Assembly (NCBI GenBank): GCA_964035545.1
Contig: OZ037766.1
Span: forward strand, 1,359,501 to 1,423,500
Origin: Bugula neritina
Taxonomy: Eukaryota; Bryozoa; Gymnolaemata; Cheilostomatida; Bugulidae
DNA: 64,000 nucleotides
Direction: 5' to 3'
How positions within the stretch are numbered: position 1 is the first letter of the stretch; every line of letters begins with the position of its first letter. The position numbers and the translations under genes were made by a program. The notes below the pieces were generated by a model, which had not been told where the DNA came from, did no database searches, and worked only from the letters and a program-made list of their open reading frames with translations. This document shows positions 12,501 through 23,700 of the stretch, in pieces.

Positions 12501-14728
12501 ATATCTGCCAGCTTATAGAAATGTGATGCAACATGGAATTGTGTTCTTTTAATCCGATAATTAATTAATATAAACAAAGTTTTGTTGTTTAATTTTAAGA
12601 ACTTGCAGTTTTAGTAAAATAAAACGATTTTCTGCTATAAAAAATTGATTGAAGTCACCACCCATGAAAAACATTGTGCTTTAAACTAATGCTAGTAACT
12701 GGCAATATGGTAAATATTTTGATGTAAATTAACCAGCCTTGCATATATTAGCTGATTACCACAAATTAGTTGTGTTCTTGTGCAATAAGCTGCAATCATC
12801 ATAAAACTGCCCACAGTCGAGTGCCATAATGGTATAGTATATTGTCTTCAGACATCTTATTCAACTGTAAATAGTAAAAAACTAGGTTTATTTGTTAGTT
12901 TCTAAAGTGATGGTTTGGGTGAGGGTTCCTTTGATAGGCTGGATGTCCCTGCTCTTCAGGTTATTTTACATACAGCCCTATTAATCATATACGCTGAATT
13001 GAAATTTTGAAAATTTAATGTGAAATGGTTTTTTAGCTATTAATATTCTTTAAGTAAGGGAGTTTTTACCTCTTTTGGCATCAGGTGCAGGGAAATACAA
13101 TGCAAAAATTAAGACATCAAAGGCAGGCCAAGAAAATCTAAAAAGATAATTAATGTGGTTGCAAAAACTGCTTCACTGAAGAAAGTATTTAAAGAATTAA
13201 TTGAAAAAACTGATAATCTCCACTAATGTTACAAAAAACAGTAATAATTTACTCTTCTAAGTGAATTGTCATAATTATGGATTTAATTTTTTCATAAAAC
13301 AGCCACACTTCTGTAGCTGATATATCATTAGCCTAACTTAAACATGCTTTGTTGTGGCAATTATATAGGGGGTAATCAATGTTACTAGATATACAATCAA
13401 TTATATAGGGGGTAATCAGTGTTACTAGATATACAATCAAACTTTTCTCATTGTCTGTTGACAGTAAGACAGTTTTGTTAAAACCAGGGCTGGTATTACG
13501 GAAACCGGTTGATGTATTGCGGTGATGATATTTTTAAAATGGACATTATCTTGCCAGCAAAACTTTGCATAGATTAAAGAAAAAACTTGGTGTGAATTTG
13601 TGCTTCAATTGTTAAAAGGTACATAGCCATCTGTTTGTTTACTTCTAAACGTGTACAACAGTTTTATAAAGAGATGGTATCAAATATAAAAGCATCTTGA
13701 TTCCCTAGGAACCATCTCAATGTGAACTAACAGACAGATTTTCAAATGACTTCTTCTTTAGTATACTGTTGCTATAGCAACAACATGCCACAGTCTGCCT
13801 CCGAGCTCACAAATTTATTTCCATTCAACTTGATTAGTGAAAGCTTTTTGAGTAATGCCAACTGCTTCCTCTGAATAACAATGTGCTTTCTTTTCGATAG
13901 TATTCTATTTTAATTAAATTAAAATAGTAACTTATAGGCTATGTAGCCAATCAAATCTCAAACTGAAATAGTATGAGTCATAGCAATGACAACTGATAAC
14001 TTGTAACACCTACAAGAACTGTGCTCACATGCTGTTTTACTTAGAACTTATAATCTAATACTGTGTTATGAAACTATGATGCCGTAATTCTAGGAATTAT
14101 CAGCAGGGGGAAGCAGAAGCTCCATAATAACTGTATTGAGAATTTTCTACTTACAACACCCACTTCTTGCCTGCTTTGAATGTCATTGTATAGAATCATA
14201 TTATTCCTAGAACTCATTAGTAAATGCTACAGAAACCCCCTCCCTGCCTGTCAGACCCACACAAATCAAATGCTTGTCAGTTAATCATGTCTACAGAGTT
14301 GTGTTCTCATTGTACAGCCTACCATAATTATGCTTCTCTAAGTATATGATGTTGTGTTCATTTGCAGCCCATAATAGGGAGAGAAAATATTACAATTGCT
14401 GTATCTTCCATTTGTTTCATTTTATATTTTTTAAAAATGCTCATTTATTAAAAGATACATAATATCAAAAATATGTACAAGTAATTTTATTCGGTTTCTT
14501 TTTAATAATTACATAATATATTATAAAGTATGGTCATTTGTATTCATTGTGAAAGACTGTATGTAGATATAATATGTATGTTGTATTCATACATAGCATA
14601 ATTATATATTATATTATGTTATGATATACACAGTATACTTAATGCATACACAATGTATATATGCATGTTCAATACACCTGTATAATTTTATGCACTGTAT
14701 AGTTTATTCAAACTTCCATTTGCTGTAG
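9539..14728 (+). other. Putative long first intron of receptor A (or upstream intergenic DNA)
   Basis: About 5.2 kb of AT-rich DNA with no convincing exon on either strand. The longest open frames (for example minus strand 11451-11663, 70 codons) show no recognisable domain or flanking splice logic. It contains a small tandem duplication at 13358-13440. Confidence 0.5.
13358..13440. repeat. 40-bp tandem duplication
   Basis: Two near-identical copies beginning CAATTATATAGGGGGTAATC start at 13358 and 13398, differing at one visible base (TCAAT versus TCAGT). Confidence 0.85.
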
Positions 14729-14729
14729 A

Positions 14730-17700
14730 ATGAGTTGGGAAAGAAGACAAACCCTCTGGGAATTCCTGTTTTTGTTGATGTTCTGTAAGTATAATATTTC
14801 AATGCATTATACATTGGTTTAATTTACCTGCCGTCTTACACCTGCAGCATTATGCCTTTGACTATATACACTTATACTATTCCTAAGGGTTCCTTGGAGT
14901 ATTATTATTTCATTATTAGAAAACTTGGAATTTACGGAATATGTAACTATAAAGGTACATCAGGCAAACTAATCTCTTGATGTGTTTATTCTCTATGCAG
15001 CTATCAACTTTCACAGCAAACAAATAAACCCTACAGCATAGCAAGTCAATATTTCCATGCTCTTTAACTCGTAGGCTTTGTAACAAAAGCTGCAGCGGGA
15101 TTTTTTAAACTCACAGTATTTTTTATTGAATGGAATGAAGGCCAACAGCTCACCAGTAACAATCTTTGGTGATCAACAAATATAGATGTATATTCCTTAT
15201 ATAAACTTCTGTTTCATGCTTTGCTAGGCATTAACTTTAGTTCTGGAGGCATTGAAATATACACAAACCGCCCTCCGCACTCACTAGATGAGACTAGGTC
15301 CTTCTACTACGGCAGCATAGCCTTAGAGGGAGAAAATGTTACGATAGTATGTACAGTTGGTGAAAATTTTGAACTTTGGAGGACTTTTGAGAACATCACA
15401 CGGAAAGTAGTGCAGACTGGAGATGGCAGGTTAGCTGAGTTTGAACTTTGTGTTTTACTTTCTGTGATCAGTTGGAAGTATGAACTTTTAGTATTCTACT
15501 TAGAAGATATAATATTAGTTGGCTTATAGAAGCTATGATTAATTTCTAATTTGTTTTTATTTATCACCGTTGAAGTAGAATGATGATTTGATATTGCTCA
15601 ATGATTGATAAAAGGTTCAAATTTATTTATACACGCAGCAAATCACAGAATTTTAGTAATTTGTAGGTAAATATAACTTTTAAGCCAAGAAGTTTATATT
15701 CACAACCGTTAGTCAGAAATGACATTAATAATAACAATTATATTGAAAGCACGTAAAGCTTGATTTATTATTTAAATTACAATTTATTTTTGTTGATTCA
15801 GAATCATCCAATCAAGAAGCTCGTCTCATTTGAACACAACTATTACTAATGTGACATTTGGGGACACCGGAAATTACGGATGTGGAAAAAATAACTACTT
15901 TAGACTGAGAGTATATAGAAACCCAGGTATGTCTCAATTGTTTAATAAGTAAGGAAATATTAACTTTCAGTTGTCTTCTCTTTCCATTTCATTCTAGCTA
16001 TATTTATATTGTGTTACTCAGCAGAAGATCAAGAACTACCAACCATAGTAACAGCAGAATGTAAAGCTTATGAGTCAATGGAGAGCATTTCTGATGCCAA
16101 GTATGGAGTCGTCTGTTCTTTCTTCATTTCCACGCTGCCTGCTGACTTTATGACTTGGGATGTTTCACTTTACAAGAGGTGATGTAGAAAAGTTAAACAA
16201 ATTATGAAGCACAACGGTTAACCAATATAATTTAATTAGATTAGTGGAAATCTAGTATTTATTATAACAAATTGTATTTTAAACTCACATAGTTTATGGT
16301 TTCAATCCTCGTGAGAAGCTCTGTTAGTAAAGGTTTCGTTTAAAACAGACTAAGGAATTGCTTTCTACTGTGGCAAAAAGCTAAGCCAGTGCTTTACCCA
16401 CTAGACAATCTTGAAACTTTAATTTATAAAACAGAGTAACTCAAAGGAAAGATAGCTTATTTTAATTAATTACACATTTTCATGTGTAAATTACTCGTAG
16501 TATACAAGTTTATCTGTCAAGTTGTGTTTTTGTTATCCACTGACATAAATATTTATAGTTCTCCTTCTTTAGAGATGGAGTTGTCTGTCTCAGTGGAAAT
16601 TCAGTCAGTAAGTGTAGAGATACTTGTCAGCCATTGAATACCAGAAGGGCAGAGGATGGTACTGACATTGCAGAATGTATAATAAGGACGTCAGACACCT
16701 CCACCCTCAATGCTTCTTACTTAGAGTTTAAAACTTACGCTAAGAATCCCTTTAGCAACTCATCTAACAGAGTCAACTGCTCTGTTACTAATATGAAAGG
16801 TATGTACAATCAGATGGGAGGATAACTCTGAATATATCTAAATAGTTGAGAAAATAACTCCAAATTTGTATTCAAAAGCACACCCATTATGCTATGTAAT
16901 GTATGCCAAGCTCAATAGTACGAAAAAAACCTGTATTCACATGTTTGTTTATTATTATTATTATTTACATTTTTGTTTATTATTGCAAGTACTGCTGTTT
17001 TGTGATTAGGACTTGTGATCCCCAAATATATACAAGCTCAGTTTGAGGTTCATAAAGAATCAGATCCCAGCCGAGCAATGATTTGGATGAGTGGAGAGGT
17101 CAAGTGGGTTGATTATAAACTGTATATGGGATACGCCGCTGCCACAGGCAGCAATATTACTATCAGCTTAGAGGTAGACAACTCTAGGAATATGCCGTGT
17201 AACAGCACAGACCCTGGTGACCCAAGGTGAGTTGTAATATACTGTAATATGTCATATAGTATATATAATATACAGTAATATATCGTTGAGTTTATAGTAA
17301 TATACAGTAATATATCGTGTAGTATACAGTAATATACAGTAATATACAGCAATATATCGTATAGTATATATACTATACAGTAATATATATTATTGTACAC
17401 ATAATATACAATAATATATCGCAGAGTATATCTACTGCACAGTAATATATCATAGAATATATAGTAATATATTGTAGAGTATATAGTAACGTACAACACT
17501 ATATCGTAGAGTAATATACAGTGATGTATTGTACAGTACATATAGTAATATACCGTATATCATCACACTATAAAACTAATAATGCGCAGGAAGAAACTAA
17601 TAACAGATGGGAAGTGGCGAAACATCACTATAGAACATGTGAGCTACGAAGACGCCGGGCCTTACTTATGTAACAACGACAGAAAAGACCTCATTGTAAT

Positions 17701-20700
17701 AGATGCAGGTAATAAGTTATGTGCATCCAGAGTTGTCTTCTTTTGGGTCGGATATGCGCTAAAAAATTGCAATTCAATTGGAATTTATATAGTCCTAGAC
17801 AGTTATCAAGTCCTAATGAGTCAGGTACTGACATAATATAGTTAAAAGTGTCACTTATAGCTAGTAAAATATCTGAATTAAATGAATTATCTTCAATTGG
17901 TTTTGCTAACAGACACCTTGGTGTATTTCATCAGGTAAATCTCCGGCCATCTTGACGCAACGCTGCGAGTCTTTGGAGTTTAGAAATCTAATTTGTATTT
18001 TTCAAACAAACAGCAAGAAAAGGGATATGATGATGTGGAATGCGAAATATGCTTTTAACTCGTAAGTTTTTCCTGACTTTAATTTTTCCAGAGACAAATA
18101 GAAAGCAGTCGTAGCTTAGTAGTTAAAGAGATAGCTTAGTATATACACAGAGGTTGTGGGTTTGAATCTTGGTAGAGCCATTGGCAATTTAAGAAAAAGT
18201 ATTTGATCACAGTTGCTGACTTTCTTCTTAAATTGTATGATTCGATAATGAAAGCAGGAGAAACCAATTCTTTTATATGTCACGGGATTACAGGAACTCG
18301 ACAATATGTACTTATAATAAGGAGTTGTGTTCCCCTGTCAAATGTGAGCGAATGGAAACCTTCCTAGAAGATGGAGTAGAAAATATTAACTGCACTGTAG
18401 TTTCTCACCATCTCGTTCAAAGCAGTGAGATTGACTTTTTCTTCACAGCCTATAATCCATTTATCAACTCCAGTCTCTCAACACAAAGCGTAAAATTAGA
18501 CGCGTCTATAGGTTAGTTTACTATATTTTTATCAACATTTTAATAGAATACTAAAGTTGCTTTGCACTTCTCATACTTGATAGAATTTTTCTGCAACAAT
18601 TATTTTTGTAAATATTTATGTTCCTGTAAATTGAATTTAGTTTTTGCACATGAGCCATCAAGTCCAACTACACTTGCTCAGTTTTAAATTATGTCTGACA
18701 TCATTTTTTAAATTTAGAAATCATTTGTGTAAAGCCATATTGAATTTATACTCTTATAAAATCTTGGAGAAGTTTTTTTAGGGCACAGAGTAGTAAAAGA
18801 TTATATACCTATGAATAACATTTTTGTACAATACTCACTAAAACCATTAATAATTGTATAGAATACAACTTGCAGAAAGACAAGTGTCTTAAAATCGTAA
18901 TTTAAATATAATAGTTATCAATGTTTTAATAAGCCAATCTTGTTTATACATTCAAATAATCAAACTTGTGTGTAATTCTATACAGTTATAATAATTTAGC
19001 AGAACTTTCAGTAGCACTGTTTTCACTCATGTAACCATGGTAGCCACACTAAAATATTCAACGTATTATATTGTATGTTTCAGTGAAGTTTGAGATTAGC
19101 GACGTGAAAGCAGTATCAGTAGTAGACAGGCAGCTTTCTATCTCAGTTCTCATTAATAATGAAGCAGTGTTGGGGCAGCTGTTTAACTTTAGAGTTGTCT
19201 ACACTCATAAGGAGTTACCAGTTGAAAAGGTTCGTTTGATTTCACCATCTAACTTACACCTTCTGTTTTCTTTAGTACCAATTTCATGCTTATACAAGTA
19301 AGTTCATGAAATGTTAAGTTTCATTCGTTCGCAGATTGTGTTCATCTATTCCAATATTTTTTACTAGCAATTCATTACTAAATGTTTTGTTCAAGGTTTT
19401 CAATTTTGTCTGACACAATTTTGCCCTTTTTCTTTCTGATAGCCAGTGACACAACCAGTTTTGACTAGTTTAATGTTTATTTTTATTTTGAATAATTTTC
19501 CTGTAAATTTAGGTGGTTTTTGGTGATTAGTTATTTCATAAGATAGAAGTTTTGTCAAGATCATATCAATACTTTACTAGTATTTTCTTTCAGAACTTTG
19601 AAAACATGACGTTAGACACAGATTTGACCTTGACCGGGTTGAGTTATCACACAGAGTACCAATTGAATATTAGCTGTCAATTGAGCTCCACTAGAAATCC
19701 AAACACTTGGAGTAAAGAATACTATTTCACAATCTATTCCGCTACATCTCGTAAGTCTAAAGACATCAATTTAGTTTACATTGAGCTCTACATACAAAAC
19801 ATTATCATAAAATTATTATACTTTACAAGCCAACTTGTATAGTACAAGAGTAAAAAGGCTGCATATGGTATATTCAGGAGAAAGAACAGTACACTATTGG
19901 TTACGTTGGCTTGTTATATGTAGCACAAACTAGTAGATTAAATAGACACATCTACAAAAGTAATAGTTAGGTGACATAAATGTTTACATGGCATGTTCAT
20001 TGGGTAACCATGGCGATGAGTACAAACAATACTTTGTAATTACCTATAGTAAGGTAGTATTTCAGTTATACTGCATTGACAATACAGTGGCTAGCTAACA
20101 TTACACATTCCACACATTATCTCAAGTTAGTCTGTTAATAAGTACTGAAATGTAACTTTAATAGACCCTGTCAGAGTGCCAAGACACAGTCCCACTGGAT
20201 ATGAACTAAAAGAGTCAAAAGCATGTGGAGACAAGAGCCAACTTGTAACTTTGTTCTGGGAGGTGAGTATAGGGTTCGTTATGTTGGTCTCTAAATCGTT
20301 CCAACAACTTACAGTAAGCTAGAGAATGGCTTATCTAGAATGTTCCAATATAAGCTCATTTTATTCGCAAGTATTCGTTATGATGTATTCTTTGATAATC
20401 TAAAATCAATCCATTTTTCAGGCATGATTTTAAACACTGCCATCAAATGCAAGGCAAAATAATAACTCTACATTTAGTGAACAATGTATAGTTGTCTTTC
20501 AGTTGTTAGCTAGCATTGTTTTGTTGCTGTAGCCTCTTTCTGAGTCCGATGGATATGGTAACGGTGTCATCACGAAATACTCTGTCTATGAGTTAAATAG
20601 TATACCAACAACATTTACTCGACCAATCACATCGCAGGAGAAAGTCTACAATTTCCCCTCCTCATTCATTCTCTCTAGAAAGTCTATTAATGCCAAGGTA

Positions 20701-23700
20701 CTGTTAGACAGACACTTTGGTATTCACTTAACTGTGTATCTGTAGAAGTTGTGAACAGTTTCACCCTAACTAGTGTATCAATACTAGGTGTATACTAGGT
20801 GTGTACTAGGTGTGTACCAGGTGTGTACTAGGTGTGTACTAGGTGTATACAAGGTGTGTACTAGGTGTGTACTAGGTGTGTACTAGGTGTGTACTAGGTG
20901 TATGCTAGGTGTGTACTAGGTGTATGCTAGGTGTGTACTAGGTGTGTACTAGGTGTATACTAGGTGTATACTAGGTGTGTACTAGGTGTATACTAGGTGT
21001 ATACTAGGTGTATACTAGGTGTATACCAGGTGTATGCTAGGTGTGTACTAGGTGTGTACTAGGTGTGTACCAGGTGTGTACTAGGTGTGTACTAGGTGTA
21101 TACAAGGTGTGTACTAGGTGTGTACTAGGTGTGTACTAGGTGTGTGCTAGGTGTGTACTAGGTGTATGCTAGGTGTGTACTAGGTGTGTACTAGGTGTAT
21201 GCTAGGTGTATACCAGGTGTATACTAGGTGTATACTAGGTGTGTACTATGTGTTTGTAGGCATCTTCAAACTCGTCAGCTACAATGTGTGTCAGCAAAAA
21301 GATCAAATATTTAGCCTTAGTACCATTTACTTCTCGTGGAATGGGTACTCAACTAAGTGTTTACCAGTTACCTAGCAACATGATACGTAAGTAGAGATAA
21401 GCCATATGGGGTCTGATGGCGCCTTTCAACTTTTCGTATTTGTTTTTTTATTTTTCTTTGTAATTTAATGTTAAATTTCTGTTTAAACTCTGGCAGCAAA
21501 ATTGTGTTTTTGAAGTAAAAAATGTTTTTCTGAACTTTTGGTTTTCTGCTGCTCAGCAGTTTTATGTTTCTTAATTTATTAGCAATAAATAACGGTTAGC
21601 TTAAAATGTTTTAACATTTATTAAAACAATTTGAAATTCATGTTCACATGCACTGTAAAACTGTATAATAACTTCATTATTTCGTTGGGCAGCATTCCGT
21701 GGCTGTGAGATACAAGTTTCATACGACAGCAAACATATCATAGTCAAGTGGCCAATTCTACCGCGTTCTACCAGATCTACCGTGAAGCACATCTACACAG
21801 TATACTGGTGTAAGCCTGAAGCTAATAGAGATCAGTGTGTGCCTGGGGTGAGTGGAGGATAACTCCAATATATCTTTGTAAAATATTTTATTTATATCGG
21901 TACACACACACACACAACACACACAACACAACACACAATACAGGTTTATAACTGTGACACCAGAGAGATTATACAATATAAAGTGAGAATTCCCTGTACA
22001 TGCTGGACAGATAACTCCTGTAATGTTAATAAGCATAATTTCACTACTATAGAGTCTATTTTGAGTATAATAGTCATGTTTCAGACTATGAACTGGAGAG
22101 AGGCGAATCAGCAAGGTAAACTCAAGATGACATTTGACTCCATGTCAGCGGAATACAGATACGGGCTGAGTGTCAGCGACTCTTACGTGTCCAGTTCTTC
22201 TGGTATTGTCTGGGCTGACTGTATAAGTAACTCCAGCAGCCCCAGTAAGTGTTGTTATTATTATATCTTTACCTGTCTTTACCTGTCTTTCCTCTGTCCT
22301 GTACAGCTAATGGGTATAGTTATTATTATATATTGTATTATTAATATATATATATATTGTCATATTATTATATAATATTATTATTATTATATGCTACTAT
22401 ATTATTGTATTATATTATTATGTTAATATTATGGCATTAATATATATTATAGTATTATAATAGTAATACCATAGTATATCATTAATATATTTGTATTATT
22501 AATTAATAATATTATTTTGTTGCAATGTAGTAATTATGTTGCTCTAACCATGCCTCATGATTCATCATTTAGGTTGTAGTCTGGTCTTGAAGTTGTCTCC
22601 CTTTCTTTACTTATCTTTTCAATAAAAATATATTTTATATTATGTAACCCCAAATTAATTTAGTATTGATGAGATGTGTAAGCCTCATAACATCATTTAT
22701 TTGAAATAATTTATAAATATCAAGATTTTCAGATATTTATTGTTCTATAAATGTTCTGTTGAATATTTTTCCAACGCATATATTTATTCGCTTACTTATA
22801 TTTATGCCAGTAAGTTATACAAACATATGCAGGGCTGAAACCAGCTAGTGTCAACGTGGAGTATACAGCAAGAAAGGCGACAGTGACAATAGAGGACAGG
22901 TGCTCTTCAGACACCAGAAGAGCTGAAAGCTACACCCTTAGTTACTGTAACTACAACAGATCCAGTGAAAAGTGCATTGGTGAAGGTAATCACTCAGCAA
23001 TGCATTATGGGTCTAATAGCTAATTTCACCACAATGTGTATTTTATATCAATTATATATAGTTATTCCCATTTTGTTGTAGTCAATAAAGTCCAGGTTGG
23101 TCGCTGCAGAAGGCCGGTAGATACCGAGGAACTCCGATTCTCTCAAGACTATGGATTCTGGGTAACTTCTCATGCTGGAATAAATCTCAGTAAACCATCC
23201 AGTGTAGTCATCAAACAGAGCCCAGCCAAACGTAAGAACTGGTGATGTGCTCACAGCACAGGATGTCTACGACTTTATTTCTTGTTAGGATGAAATAAAA
23301 TTAAATACTTTTATGTTCAAAATTAGTTGAAATGAAGGACTTCTTCTGCATGTCCGCATATTTCCTGTTTCCTGTTGAGTCATTTTAGTTTTTATGATTG
23401 GAACTGGCTTAGTGATATAGAAATTATAGTGTCTTTTGAGTTGCCTTCAAGGGTAATAAAATAAATAGTAACCTAAAAAGCTTTATATTTTGAAAATAGT
23501 GTAAAGTTATATCGACATATTATTTTAAGCTACCACAATATCATTACATAAAGATGTCATTAGTTATTAAACAAATAGGTCAATATTTTTTATATAAGCA
23601 GGTCATATTTCCTTAGATAAATAGGTCACTGTTTACTATGTAGGTCATTATATAAATAGCATACCAGTATTCATCACCTAGTAAGTTATATTTAGTATTT

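Noticed and set aside
16280-16420. Possible further tRNA-derived SINE
   Set aside because: A-box-like and B-box-like words lie in opposite orientations, so no coherent tRNA head can be drawn.
17113-17541. 142-codon minus-strand open frame rich in Tyr and Ile
   Set aside because: It is the antisense of the AT-rich repeat in receptor A intron 6 plus Ig exon sequence.
20786-21250. CRISPR-like regular repeats
   Set aside because: Contiguous eukaryotic minisatellites without unique spacers; the same holds for the 23-, 29- and 30-bp arrays.
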